A stretch of 64,000 bases of DNA from Taibaiella sp965229095 (GCA_965229095.1 OZ245855.1:5022001-5086000), one strand, 5' to 3'; numbered from the stretch's first letter, positions 49,420 to 58,475 are shown. The notes: generated by a model from the sequence alone, not told the origin. Numbers and translations: made by a program.

Positions 49420-50409
49420 ATGTCTGAAGTTAAAGAAAAAACAACAACAGTGAACGTAGAATCATTAGGTTTAGACGCAGCGGCCAAAGAACGCCTTGCG
49501 CAGATAAAAACGGTGGCTGTGATCGGTGCCGGAACAATGGGCAATGGGATCACACATGTGTTTGCACAATACGGTTGCAATGTACATATGGTAGATATTT
49601 CAAGAGAGGCGTTGGAGAAAGCGGTGGCAAAGATAGGTACCAATATGGATCGTCAGGTAGCTAAAAACCTGCTAACCACGGAAGATAAAGATAAAGCCCT
49701 GGCCCATATTTCTATTTTTACCGACATGGCCGAAGCGGTAAGCGATGCTGATCTTGTTGTGGAAGCTGCTTCCGAGAATATTGACCTTAAAATTAAAATC
49801 TTCCAGGAACTGGACCGTCTTTGTCCCGAAAAAACAATCCTGGCTTCCAATACTTCTTCCATCTCTATTACACGCATCGGTTCTTACACCAAGCGCCCGG
49901 GCAAAGTGATCGGTATGCACTTTATGAACCCGGTACCGGTAATGCGCCTGGTAGAGATCATCAATGGTTATGCTACAGATAAAGAAGTGACCCAAACTGT
50001 TTTTGATCTTACCAAAGTACTGAACAAAGTGCCTTGCGTAGTGAACGACTACCCGGGCTTTATCTCCAACCGTATCCTGATGCCGCTGATCAACGAAGCG
50101 ATCCTTGCCCTGCAGGAAGGCGTAGCCGGTGTAGAAGAGATCGATACCATTATGAAGCTGGGTATGGCTCATCCGATGGGACCATTGCAACTGGCTGACT
50201 TTATTGGCCTGGATACCTGCTATTCTATCATGAATGTATTGCATATGGGCTTCGGCAACCAGAAATATGCACCTGCTACGTTGCTTTGCAATATGGTACA
50301 AGCAGGCTTCCTGGGTGCTAAAAGCGGAGAAGGTTTCTATAAATACACTCCGGGCAGCAAAGAGCTGGTAGTAAGCGAGCGTTTTGCCAGCAAACAATGG
50401 AAAATGTAA
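49420..50409 (+). CDS. 3-hydroxyacyl-CoA dehydrogenase (3-hydroxybutyryl-CoA dehydrogenase type)
   Basis: The 329-residue protein has a short N-terminal extension, then the Rossmann motif VAVIGAGTMGNGITHVFAQY, VVEAASENIDLKIKIFQELD, ASNTSSISITRIGS and the catalytic region MHFMNPVPVMRLVEII (His near 166), followed by NDYPGFISNRILMPLINEA and HPMGPLQLADFIGLD. Single-domain enzymes of this length act on short-chain 3-hydroxyacyl-CoA with NAD, mainly 3-hydroxybutyryl-CoA. It may work with the thiolase 28 kb away, but this is not shown. No other beta-oxidation gene is adjacent. Confidence 0.93.
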   Translation: MSEVKEKTTTVNVESLGLDAAAKERLAQIKTVAVIGAGTMGNGITHVFAQYGCNVHMVDISREALEKAVAKIGTNMDRQVAKNLLTTEDKDKALAHISIFTDMAEAVSDADLVVEAASENIDLKIKIFQELDRLCPEKTILASNTSSISITRIGSYTKRPGKVIGMHFMNPVPVMRLVEIINGYATDKEVTQTVFDLTKVLNKVPCVVNDYPGFISNRILMPLINEAILALQEGVAGVEEIDTIMKLGMAHPMGPLQLADFIGLDTCYSIMNVLHMGFGNQKYAPATLLCNMVQAGFLGAKSGEGFYKYTPGSKELVVSERFASKQWKM

Positions 50410-50438
50410 GGTTATCGATCATCGATCATCCCATAATA

Positions 50439-50470
50439 AAGACCGGCGCTCCTCCAGGAGCGCCGGTCTT
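50439..50470. terminator. Bidirectional hairpin terminator
   Basis: A 15-bp perfect stem (50439-50453 with 50456-50470) with a 2-base loop lies between convergent genes. Its arms resemble those at 15938-15974. Confidence 0.85.
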
Positions 50471-50497
50471 GCTTTGAAGCAGCTTATCCTTAGTGTA

Positions 50498-51106
50498 TCA
50501 ATAAGCTGCTTTTAATAATTCTGCGGCATACATGCCTTCGCAAAACAACAAATCGAGGATGGAGCAGCCGGGCAGGAAACCGGTACGTTCCGAAAATACC
50601 TGGTAATATTCCGGGATGCTTATCGCTGCCGGTTTTTGCGGCATAAGCGCCGATCTCAGATCAATTACTGCTTCGGGGTAATTTTTTTCAAAATGGGTGG
50701 TTTCGGCAAAATCCAATTGTAGCTGGAGCAATTGGTTCAGCAGCAAGATGCCTTCTTTATTGAAGTCGTGCAGGTAAGTATATTGGTTTTCAAATAAGGG
50801 CTGTAGCCGGTAGGCAAAATACTCGAAGAATGGGGAGCGGCCGTAAAGCGATTCGATCGTTTTCCAGTGATTGGCCTGCCATGCCGTATTGTTTGCAACC
50901 TGCACCGTGCTTACAGGTACTCTTTGGTTCCGGCCTTTTTCAAGCGGTATGCTCATTAATGTTTTTCCTTCGGGCGAGGCCAGGTAATAGCGGTTGCGGT
51001 AGCTCATTTTCTGGTAGTGCTCGGCCAGGTCAAATGTAACTTGCTTTGCCTTACAGGCGTACTGCCACCAGGTTACCGGTGGAAAAGGTATAGAAGAAGT
51101 AATCAT
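50498..51106 (-). CDS. WbqC-family protein
   Basis: This 202-residue cytoplasmic protein matches the WbqC family (FPPVTWWQYACKAKQVTFDL early, YRNRYYLASPEGKTLMSIPL, WQANHWKTIESLYGRSPFFE, LLNQLLQLQLDF). WbqC proteins occur in O-antigen and capsule loci, in some cases with polysaccharide synthesis, but their activity is not known to me. In Bacteroidota they are often found beside lepB or housekeeping genes, as here next to the rel/spoT gene (47 bases upstream). No sugar-nucleotide genes are adjacent. Confidence 0.85.
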   Translation of the reverse strand: MITSSIPFPPVTWWQYACKAKQVTFDLAEHYQKMSYRNRYYLASPEGKTLMSIPLEKGRNQRVPVSTVQVANNTAWQANHWKTIESLYGRSPFFEYFAYRLQPLFENQYTYLHDFNKEGILLLNQLLQLQLDFAETTHFEKNYPEAVIDLRSALMPQKPAAISIPEYYQVFSERTGFLPGCSILDLLFCEGMYAAELLKAAY

Positions 51107-51153
51107 GAAATGTGTCCTTGTTGAATAATGGCGGGGCGGTGCTACAAATATTA

Positions 51154-53406
51154 TTATTCGTCGCCTGCTTCGATCCTTTCTACTTTAGTGATGCCTTTGA
51201 TATTGCCCAGCCTGCGGCACAATTCGTCCAGCTCTTCCCTGTCGTGTACAAAGACCATGATAGTGCCTTCGAACACACCATCTTTCGAGTCGATACTGAT
51301 GGAACGCATGTTCATGTGCAGTTCGCCGGTAATTACATTGGTAATACCCTGGATAATGCCTACATCATCCAGCCCGGTAAGCTTCACGCCGGTAAGGAAA
51401 GATATTTCTTTATTCTTGGCCCATTTTGTTTTTACGATGCGGTGGGCGTAATTGGCCATAAGCTGCGCGGCATTGGGGCAGTCGGTACGGTGTACCTTGA
51501 GTCCCTCGCCCGAAGTAATGAAGCCGAATACGTCGTCGCCGGGAATAGGTTGGCAGCATTGGGCCAGCTTATACAGGATCTTGTCCGAGCTTTCTCCAAA
51601 GATGATCAGTTCGGCCCCTTTGGCGGTAATATCCTTTTCGTGTTCGTGCGTTACATGCGTTGCCGGCTTGGTCTCGGGTTTGCTTTCTTTTTGCGGCTGG
51701 AACAGGCGGTCGCCCACGATGTTGAACGACTTCAACGGCTTAAGGTCTATGGAACCAACGGCAATACCGTAATACAGGTCGAGGGGGGAGGGGAGCTTAT
51801 AGTAAGCGCAGATCTCGTTCAGGTTCTGGATCGAAGGATGCAACCCCAGGTGGTCGAGCTTACGGTAAAGGATATCCTTGCCGTCTTCTGCGATCTTTCT
51901 TTTTTCTTCCCTTAAATAATACTTGATCCTCGACTTTGCTTTTGCTGTGACCACAAAATTCAGCCAGTCTTCCGATGGTCTTTGCTTGGATGAGGTGATG
52001 ATCTCTACCTGATCGCCGCTTTTGAGCTCCTGGCTGATGGGGGTAAGTCTGTAATTGATCTTAGCGCCGATACAGCGCGCGCCCAACTCGGAGTGGATAT
52101 CGAAGGCCAGGTCAAGTGCTGTAGCGCCTTTGGGCAGTACACGCATATCTCCCTTCGGGGTGTACACATAGATTTCTTCGGTAAACAGGTCGAGCTTGAA
52201 ATCCTGTACAAAGTCAAGGGTATCGGTATCGGGGTTGTTCAATACTTCGCCTATATGCTTGAGCCAGGCGTCCAGCTTGCTTTCGTTGTGAGCGCCTTCT
52301 TTATACTTCCAGTGGGCGGCCAGTCCTTTTTCAGCAATCTCGTTCATGCGCTGGGTACGTATTTGTACTTCCACCCAGCGGCCACCGGGCCCCATTACGG
52401 TAGTATGCAGGGCTTCGTAGCCATTGCCTTTGGGCATGCTCAGCCAGTCGCGCAGCCTTTCGGGGCTGGGCTGATAGTAATTGGTAATAATCGAATACAC
52501 CTTCCAGCAGTCTTCCTTTTCCCTTTCCCTGGGGGAATTAAGAATAACCCTGATCGCAAAAAGATCGTACACCTCGTTGAAGGTGACATGCTTGGTGCGC
52601 ATTTTGTTCCAGATAGAATGTATGGATTTGGGCCGGCCGTAAATATCGAATTCGATATCCTGTTTGGCCAGCTCCTCTTTTACTGGTTTGATAAACTCGT
52701 TGATATAACGGGTACGGTCCCTTTTGGTTTCTTTCAGCTTGCGTACGATATCCAGGTACACATCGGGCTGTGTGAATTTGAGGGCCAGGTCTTCCAGTTC
52801 CGTTTTGATCTCGTAAAGACCCAGGCGGTGTGCCAGCGGGGTAAAGATATACGTGGTTTCGGAGGCTATTTTCAGTTGCTTTTCCCGGCTCATGCTGGTC
52901 AGCGTACGCATATTGTGCAAGCGGTCGGCCAGCTTGATGAGGATCACGCGGGGATCTTCGGCCAGGGTCAGCAGTATCTTCCTGAAATTTTCGGCCTGCA
53001 TCGAAGCGGTGGCCTTGATATCCACCACATTGGCTATTTTGGTAAGCCCGTCGATGATTCTTGAAAAATTGGTACCGAACTCGCTGGCGATATCTTCCAG
53101 GGTGATCTCCGTATCTTCCACGACGTCGTGCATCAGGGCGCAACAGGCCGAAGTGACGCCAAGGCCTATTTCTTCCACTACGATACGGGCTACGGCCAGC
53201 GGGTGCAGGATATAAGGTTCGCCCGATTTACGGCGCATTTCCTTGTGGGCATCGGCGGCCAGTTCGAAAGCCCTTCTTACGATCTTTTTATCTCCTTTTT
53301 TTAGTCTTTGTTTCAGGGCACGCAGTAAGGCACGGTATTCTCTCAGGATCAGTTTCTTTTCCTGTTCTTCATCTATAGACCTGGTATATAAAAGCGGTGT
53401 ACTCAT
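51154..53406 (-). CDS. Bifunctional (p)ppGpp synthetase/hydrolase (RelA/SpoT family)
   Basis: The enzyme makes and degrades (p)ppGpp, the stringent-response alarmone. The 750-residue product has the intact HD hydrolase motif LMHDVVEDTEI (about 88-98), the synthetase domain with YDLFAIRVIL and LSMPKGNGYEALHTTVMGP and VEVQIRTQRMNEIAEKG, the TGS domain (YVYTPKGDMRVLPKGATAL), the helical and CC/zinc-finger regions (CCQPIPGDDVFGFITSGEGL), and an ACT domain at the C-terminus. The intact HD and RxKD-like loop elements suggest both activities. The start at 53406 (MSTPLLYTRS) is preferred over a TTG six bases upstream. Confidence 0.95.
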   Translation of the reverse strand: MSTPLLYTRSIDEEQEKKLILREYRALLRALKQRLKKGDKKIVRRAFELAADAHKEMRRKSGEPYILHPLAVARIVVEEIGLGVTSACCALMHDVVEDTEITLEDIASEFGTNFSRIIDGLTKIANVVDIKATASMQAENFRKILLTLAEDPRVILIKLADRLHNMRTLTSMSREKQLKIASETTYIFTPLAHRLGLYEIKTELEDLALKFTQPDVYLDIVRKLKETKRDRTRYINEFIKPVKEELAKQDIEFDIYGRPKSIHSIWNKMRTKHVTFNEVYDLFAIRVILNSPREREKEDCWKVYSIITNYYQPSPERLRDWLSMPKGNGYEALHTTVMGPGGRWVEVQIRTQRMNEIAEKGLAAHWKYKEGAHNESKLDAWLKHIGEVLNNPDTDTLDFVQDFKLDLFTEEIYVYTPKGDMRVLPKGATALDLAFDIHSELGARCIGAKINYRLTPISQELKSGDQVEIITSSKQRPSEDWLNFVVTAKAKSRIKYYLREEKRKIAEDGKDILYRKLDHLGLHPSIQNLNEICAYYKLPSPLDLYYGIAVGSIDLKPLKSFNIVGDRLFQPQKESKPETKPATHVTHEHEKDITAKGAELIIFGESSDKILYKLAQCCQPIPGDDVFGFITSGEGLKVHRTDCPNAAQLMANYAHRIVKTKWAKNKEISFLTGVKLTGLDDVGIIQGITNVITGELHMNMRSISIDSKDGVFEGTIMVFVHDREELDELCRRLGNIKGITKVERIEAGDE

Positions 53407-53437
53407 AAGCAATGTTCAATAATCTAATATACAAATA

Positions 53438-53466
53438 AAAACGGAAACCATGAAGGCTTCCGTTTT
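53438..53466 (-). terminator. Terminator of the small type IX cargo gene
   Basis: A 9-bp stem (AAAACGGAA/TTCCGTTTT) with an 11-base loop that can pair further; it lies 50 bases past the stop at 53516 and ahead of rel/spoT. Confidence 0.65.
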
Positions 53467-53515
53467 CAATAACGTTATTATTATTTCCCGGTAGTCGAAG
53501 CGTTACGCCTGATTA

Positions 53516-53890
53516 CTACCTGTTGATAACCATTTTAGCAGATTGGATAATTTTACCGCCTTTGTCCCTGGCTACTACCATGTAAATACCTTGTGGCATT
53601 TCGCTGAGGTTGTTGAAAGTGATGTCGGTAGTACTCTTATCGATAATGGTTTGTTCGGTAAGCTTACGGCCGATCAGGTTTACGATCTCCACTTTGTCCA
53701 CATCATTTTTGAGGGAAGCGGAAAGGCGTATATTAACGCTGGTGCTTGCTGGTAAAGGGTAAACAGTGATATTCCTGTCCTGGTTGGTGATTAAAGTTTT
53801 CTCATTTCCCTGAGCAGATGCTTTGGTAGCACTCAGTCCCACAAAGGAAACCAGGGTTAACAAGAAAGACAGTTTGTATATAAGTTTCAT
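53516..53890 (-). CDS. Minimal type IX secretion cargo protein (signal peptide plus type A sorting domain)
   Basis: This is a 124-residue secreted protein: a signal peptide (1-27, ending KASAQ), a ~12-residue linker, and a C-terminal type A sorting domain (ITVYPLPASTSVNIRLSASL, then IVNLIGRKL, then GIYMVVARDKGGKIIQSAKM). The domain targets proteins to the type IX machinery, yet almost no cargo is left. Either it is a stand-alone surface anchor or small-cargo protein, or it is a remnant; the frame is intact and flanked by its own terminator, which supports the former. Function unknown. Confidence 0.8.
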   Translation of the reverse strand: MKLIYKLSFLLTLVSFVGLSATKASAQGNEKTLITNQDRNITVYPLPASTSVNIRLSASLKNDVDKVEIVNLIGRKLTEQTIIDKSTTDITFNNLSEMPQGIYMVVARDKGGKIIQSAKMVINR

Positions 53891-53985
53891 AGTTACAACT
53901 ATTGTAAATGTTAGGGTTAAGACAGTTTTAAGGCAATCAAAAAATCAATCTTAGATGCAAATATAATATAGAACTTGATATTTCC

Positions 53986-54008
53986 ATAATTTTTTCCGGA
54001 AAAATTAT
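53986..54008. repeat. AT-rich palindrome around TCCGGA in a 480-base gap
   Basis: ATAATTTTTTCCGGAAAAATTAT is nearly self-complementary, centred on TCCGGA. It lies 96 bases upstream of the small cargo gene. The rest of the gap 53891-54350 is AT-rich with no credible frame. Confidence 0.5.
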
Positions 54009-54350
54009 AAAAAAACGCCATAGAGATAATCTATATTCATAACAGGCATCCTGAAAGAAAAATGAATAACTCTTGTACATAGACAAAAGCCATGCCAAAG
54101 TGTTTAACCGGTTATTGTGTTAATAGGGTAAAAAAATAGTTAAAAATAATTGTCGACAAGTATAAGACAACCCAACAATATTTTACCCTCTCTTCTCAAG
54201 TAAAAGTTTGATATTTTTATTTCTGCATGGGACTGCGAATTTCCCGATATCCCAGGGCCGGGTTTTTTCCGCAGGCTGTCGCCTCCAAACAGGGAACAAA
54301 TAATTGTCGGTATTTTTTCAATATCACAACTTTTTTATATTATTGCCGGA

Positions 54351-54358
54351 TAGTTTTG
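54351..54358 (+). promoter_or_regulatory. -7 promoter box (TAGTTTTG)
   Basis: This is an exact TAnnTTTG match 16 bases before the zinc-ribbon/TPR start. No clear -33 partner. Confidence 0.5.
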
Positions 54359-54373
54359 TTAAAGAGAATATAA

Positions 54374-55447
54374 ATGAATCAGGGAATCTCAAATCCGGAG
54401 CATGAAGCAACGGCGCAGCCGGAAGTACAATTATGTGTGCATTGCGGACAACATCCGCCCGAGGGTTCCTCCCTCACACCCTTGTGTGCTGCCTGCCGGC
54501 AAGCTTTAATTAAATACCCTATTCCCAAATGGATATGGGCCTTTGCAGCTGGGGTTTTAGTGCTAATGGTAGTAGGATTTATCAGGATGCCTTCTTTTTA
54601 TACGCAGGTTTCGGAAATGGCCAGGGCCGAGAAAGCTATGGACCAGCGGAACTATGTGACGGCGATAAGGGCTCTGGATAAGGTATTGGCAAAATCTCCC
54701 GACAGGCTGGAGGCCAATGGTTATATGCTGATCGCCAGTGCCTACAACCATGATTTATTGCGGATGCAGGCGGCCTATAAGCAAGTGGAAGGCAGGGACA
54801 TGAAAGATGCCGCCCTACTGGCACGTATGGAAGAGGCCATGAGGTATGTAGCACAGGTAGTGAATGTAGATAGTGCATTCTATGCTCAATATGAACTGGC
54901 GGTGCGGGACTCTGTAGCCGGTATGACCCGCCTTGCTGCCGAAGTAGATACCAACAATACGTTTGAGCACAAGGCTGCGGCATACCTGGTTGTTGCCAAT
55001 GCTTTGTTTGATTATAAGGCCTATGCCCTATGCGAACCCCTGCTGAAAAAGATACTGGATGAACAACCGGATAATTACGGCGCAATGGGCTTATTAGTGG
55101 CCCTGAAGCGAAATACCGGCTACTTCGATGAAGCTATGACCCTCTCGGAAAAGATGCTGGAACTGAACCATGAGGATGTGCAGGTCTTTGCCCAGATGTG
55201 CCGGATCGCGTTGAAACGTGGAAGGGATAAGCAAGCGGCTGATCTGGCACAGAAAGCGATGACGCTTGAAAGCTCCAATACGGCTGCTATGGAAGCCCAG
55301 GCTATGGTTGATTTCTATGCCGGGCAAAAGCAAAAGAGTATCGCCATGCTGCAGAAAATAAAGAAAGTGGAACAATATGTGGATGGCGACTCGACCATAA
55401 GCGTACGGCTCAATAAATTAATAGAAGGCAAAGAAAAATTCAGATAA
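54374..55447 (+). CDS. Zinc-ribbon and TPR membrane protein of unknown function
   Basis: This is a 357-residue protein. A zinc ribbon of four Cys (Cys21, Cys24, Cys38, Cys41; CxxC-x13-CxxC) comes first, then a single membrane segment (about 53-71: WIWAFAAGVLVLMVVGF) and a long helical domain of TPR-like repeats (AEKAMDQRNYVTAIRALDKV; FDYKAYALCEPLLKKILDEQ; DEAMTLSEKMLELN). The Cys ribbon is on the side opposite the TPR domain, presumably cytoplasmic, with the repeats in the periplasm; this orientation is a guess. It ends 9 bases before a HELAH-motif membrane protein and likely forms an operon with it. I do not recognise a named family for the combination. Confidence 0.8.
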   Translation: MNQGISNPEHEATAQPEVQLCVHCGQHPPEGSSLTPLCAACRQALIKYPIPKWIWAFAAGVLVLMVVGFIRMPSFYTQVSEMARAEKAMDQRNYVTAIRALDKVLAKSPDRLEANGYMLIASAYNHDLLRMQAAYKQVEGRDMKDAALLARMEEAMRYVAQVVNVDSAFYAQYELAVRDSVAGMTRLAAEVDTNNTFEHKAAAYLVVANALFDYKAYALCEPLLKKILDEQPDNYGAMGLLVALKRNTGYFDEAMTLSEKMLELNHEDVQVFAQMCRIALKRGRDKQAADLAQKAMTLESSNTAAMEAQAMVDFYAGQKQKSIAMLQKIKKVEQYVDGDSTISVRLNKLIEGKEKFR

Positions 55448-55456
55448 ATCCTAATT

Positions 55457-55990
55457 ATGTTTTTTATACCAGGTATCGCGATTACTATTATTACTTTTCC
55501 GGGCGTTATCGTTCATGAACTGGCCCACCAGCTTTTTTGCCGTTGGTTCAAAGTACCCGTATTTGAAGTATGTTATTTCAGAGTGGGTAATCCTGCCGGT
55601 TATGTGATTCACGAAAAGGCGACCAAAACCTACCAGCAGGTTTTTATTTCGATAGGGCCTTTTATCATCAATACTATCCTGGGCTTTTTGATAGCCTTAC
55701 CTGCTGCACTGCAATTCCGGTTGGACAGTACCAATCCCCTGGACCTGCTGTTGCTTTATCTTGGCGTATCTGTAGCCATGCATGCTTTTCCCAGCACCGG
55801 CGATGCTTCCGCCTTATGGTCTTCGGTAATGGAAAATGAGCGTAGCTCCTGGCTTACGAAGATTGTAGTAGCGCCTATTGTCGGGTTTATTTACCTGGGC
55901 GCCCTGGGTTCTTTCTTCTGGCTGGACCTGCTGTATGGTATTGGCGTAGCTTACGGCTTGCCTTTGTTGCTGGTTAAATTTTTTGCCTGA
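55457..55990 (+). CDS. HELAH-motif membrane protein, M50/site-2-protease-like
   Basis: This is a 177-residue, mostly hydrophobic protein of about five membrane segments. HELAH (20-24) in an early helix, VIVHELAHQLFCRWFKVPVF, fits the HExxH zinc site of intramembrane metallopeptidases, and a later MHAFPSTGDASALW segment could give the third ligand, since an Asp follows as in site-2 proteases. It is shorter than most M50 proteins, so the catalytic claim is tentative. The gene starts 9 bases after the zinc-ribbon/TPR gene, making a two-gene unit that ends at a strong hairpin. The substrate is unknown. Confidence 0.78.
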   Translation: MFFIPGIAITIITFPGVIVHELAHQLFCRWFKVPVFEVCYFRVGNPAGYVIHEKATKTYQQVFISIGPFIINTILGFLIALPAALQFRLDSTNPLDLLLLYLGVSVAMHAFPSTGDASALWSSVMENERSSWLTKIVVAPIVGFIYLGALGSFFWLDLLYGIGVAYGLPLLLVKFFA

Positions 55991-56027
55991 TTACTGATGA
56001 TCCGGAAAGCCCGGATCGATTATAAAC

Positions 56028-56062
56028 GAAAGCGCATGGACTCATTAAGTCCATGCGCTTTC
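56028..56062. terminator. Bidirectional hairpin terminator
   Basis: A 15-bp perfect stem (56028-56042 with 56048-56062) with a 5-base loop lies between convergent genes. Confidence 0.87.
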
Positions 56063-56085
56063 CTTTATACTGAAAATTGCACGTT

Positions 56086-57879
56086 TTATTTTATCTCCGG
56101 AATATAAGGCATCATCATCCAGATATGGTTCTTTTGTTCCTGCATCGTGCGCAGCATCCGGAACCAGCGGTATTCTTTGCCCAGCTCTCTTTCCAGGAGC
56201 TGCTCTGCCAGTACTTTTTCGCTGGCGCCGCTTTGGGTGAACATACGCATGATCCTGTCCATCTTATCTTCTACAGCAGGGTAAGTAACCGTGCGGTAAT
56301 CTTTAAGTTTGGCAATAACCGCAGCGCTCTTTACGGCTCTGTCCAGGTTGCCCAGGGCATCTACCAGGCCGTTTTTAAGTCCTGCCGTACCGGTCCATAC
56401 CCTGCCTTGCCCTATGCTGTCGATATAAGCAATGTCACGCTTTCTGCCAGTAGCTACGCGGCTTTTAAAGGTCATGTAAATGGTATCTACGCCGTTCTGG
56501 ATAAATTTCTTTTCCTGTTCGGTCATAGGACGGTTCATATTGGGGAAGTCAGCGTAAGGGGCATTCTTTTCCCCGTCGAAAGTAACGCCCAGCTTCTGGT
56601 TGAAGAAAGCCTGGGTGTTGAACATCATACCAAAAACACCGATACTGCCGGTAATGGTATTGGGCATGGCAAAGATGCTATCTGCCTGGCAGGAAATGTA
56701 ATAACCACCGCTAGCGGCCAGGTCGCCCATAGAAACGACAAGAGGCTTTTTCTTTTGCAGCAATTGCAGCTCGCGCAGGATCACTTCGGAAGCCAGGGCG
56801 CTGCCGCCTGGCGAGTTGACGCGCATCACTACCGCTTTGATCTTTTCGTTGTCCCTTACTTTCCTGATGTCCTTGATAAAGGTTTCGGAAGCGATCTGGT
56901 AAGATGATCCCTGTTTTTCTCCATCCACAATTTCACCTTCGGCCACCAGTATTGCGATCTGGTTGTCGTTGCTGGGAGTATTTACAGTGCCGATATAATC
57001 GTTGATGGTAACAAAGTTGATCTTGTCTTTTTCGGTTTTACCTGTTTTCTGCTTCAGTATATCCTCGATCTCATCTTTATACTTGGTACCATCGGCCAGC
57101 TTATACTTCAGGGCATCGGAAGCTGTTTGTACCGCACCGGTTTTGGCCCAGGAGTTAATGGTTGCAGTATCTGCTTTCGTGTGCTCGCTGACGGCCAGCA
57201 ACATTTCCTGCCAGATATCGCTTTGGAGAGCGGCGATCTGTTTGCGGTTAGGATCGCTCATCTTGTCCATACGGAAAGGCTCGGTAGCGCTTTTGAACTG
57301 GCCGCAGTAGAATATCTCCGGTTGTACATTCAGTTTATCCAAAGCTCCTTTAAAGAACACAAGGTTGGAGGCAAGGCCTTTCAGCTCTACCGACCCCAAT
57401 GGGTTGATATAAATGTTGTCGGCAACGGAAGCGATAAAATAATCGGCCTGTGGAATAAAGTCGCCATAAGCATAAATGAATTTGCCGCTTTTCTTAAAAT
57501 CCTTCAGCGCTTCCCTGATCTGTTGCGCCGTAGCTTGTCCGTTAGGCGAGCCACCGGTTTTCAGGTAGATACCTTTAATTTTGCTGTCGGTTTTGGCATA
57601 AGCAATGCTTTTCAGCAGGTCGAGCAGGCCGCAGCTTTGCGAAGAGCCGCCGGTAAACAAGGCCAGGGTATTGCTTTCGCCCAATTCATGAAAGTTATCG
57701 GTAAGGTTGATATACAGTATGGAATTATCTTTTACAAGGGATTGCTCTTCTTTGGCGGCGGCTCCGGATACAGATCTCGATATGGAACCGATGATGACGA
57801 AGAACGCCACAAAAAATAAGATGCCTGCTACGGTCAGGGCCAGTAAGGAGGCAAAAAAGAACTTAAAAAACTGTTTCAT
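56086..57879 (-). CDS. sppA: Signal peptide peptidase SppA (67 kDa type)
   Basis: SppA is an inner-membrane Ser/Lys peptidase that degrades released signal peptides. The 597-residue protein has a hydrophobic N-terminal segment (about 5-28), and two tandem S49-type halves as in the long form. The Lys-bearing FYCGQFKSATEPFRM segment in the first half and MGDLAASGGYYISCQADSIF with the nucleophile Ser in the second match the catalytic pair in E. coli SppA. The GSIGVFGMMFNTQ and VNSPGGSALASEVILREL segments are also conserved. It has its own TATCTTTG box 20 bases before the start. Confidence 0.92.
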   Translation of the reverse strand: MKQFFKFFFASLLALTVAGILFFVAFFVIIGSISRSVSGAAAKEEQSLVKDNSILYINLTDNFHELGESNTLALFTGGSSQSCGLLDLLKSIAYAKTDSKIKGIYLKTGGSPNGQATAQQIREALKDFKKSGKFIYAYGDFIPQADYFIASVADNIYINPLGSVELKGLASNLVFFKGALDKLNVQPEIFYCGQFKSATEPFRMDKMSDPNRKQIAALQSDIWQEMLLAVSEHTKADTATINSWAKTGAVQTASDALKYKLADGTKYKDEIEDILKQKTGKTEKDKINFVTINDYIGTVNTPSNDNQIAILVAEGEIVDGEKQGSSYQIASETFIKDIRKVRDNEKIKAVVMRVNSPGGSALASEVILRELQLLQKKKPLVVSMGDLAASGGYYISCQADSIFAMPNTITGSIGVFGMMFNTQAFFNQKLGVTFDGEKNAPYADFPNMNRPMTEQEKKFIQNGVDTIYMTFKSRVATGRKRDIAYIDSIGQGRVWTGTAGLKNGLVDALGNLDRAVKSAAVIAKLKDYRTVTYPAVEDKMDRIMRMFTQSGASEKVLAEQLLERELGKEYRWFRMLRTMQEQKNHIWMMMPYIPEIK

Positions 57880-57898
57880 CTTGCAGGTGCATTTTGGG

Positions 57899-57906
57899 CA
57901 AAGATA
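57899..57906 (-). promoter_or_regulatory. -7 promoter box (TATCTTTG) of sppA
   Basis: This is an exact TAnnTTTG match on the minus strand, 20 bases before the sppA ATG. A CCTTATAAGG palindrome (57932-57941) lies upstream, between sppA and cdd. Confidence 0.55.
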
Positions 57907-57986
57907 GAACTATGGGCCATATATTTTTCACCCTTATAAGGTGGTTTACGCAACGCTTATCTTAATTTGCATTATTTAACAACGTT

Positions 57987-58475
57987 ATGAACCAATCTTT
58001 TTCCTTTTCTTATCAAACCTTCCATGGTCCTGAGGAACTTACCGGGGCCGATGCAGCCTTATTGCAAGCTGCGGGTGATGCCATTGCCCTGGCCTATGCT
58101 CCTTATTCCGGATTCCTGGTAGGTGCGGCTTTGCAATTGGCCAATGGCAGTATCGTCAAAGGAGGCAACCAGGAAAATGCTTCTTATCCTGCAGGTATCT
58201 GTGCTGAAAGGGCCGCCCTTGCTACTGCTTCGTCCTTATATCCTGGTGTAGCTGTAACCGCTGTTGCCATTGCTTATCACAATAAAGCAGCAACAGGACA
58301 AAACGATCTTGTTTTATCTCCTTGTGGTATTTGCCGTCAGAGCCTCCTGGAAAAAACGCACCAGCAGGAAGCCGATTTCCGGTTGATCATGAGCAGCCCG
58401 GCAGGTAATGGTATTATAGCCAACCAGGTAGCCGATCTTCTGCCTTTCGCATTTTCAGGCGATCATCTCCAGTAA
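57987..58475 (+). CDS. cdd: Cytidine deaminase
   Basis: Cdd deaminates cytidine and deoxycytidine to uridine and deoxyuridine in pyrimidine salvage. The 162-residue protein has YAPYSGFLVGAALQLANG, the substrate NQENASYPAGICAERAAL (zinc Cys and catalytic Glu) and LSPCGICRQSLLE, the second and third zinc ligands. The length suits the small tetrameric form plus a short N-terminal extension. It lies divergent from sppA. No salvage neighbour is present. Confidence 0.95.
   Translation: MNQSFSFSYQTFHGPEELTGADAALLQAAGDAIALAYAPYSGFLVGAALQLANGSIVKGGNQENASYPAGICAERAALATASSLYPGVAVTAVAIAYHNKAATGQNDLVLSPCGICRQSLLEKTHQQEADFRLIMSSPAGNGIIANQVADLLPFAFSGDHLQ

Noticed and set aside
52093..53064. A 323-residue plus-strand frame over the rel/spoT gene
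   Set aside because: It is antisense to a well-conserved enzyme and shows no family likeness; GC skew at third positions explains such long shadows.
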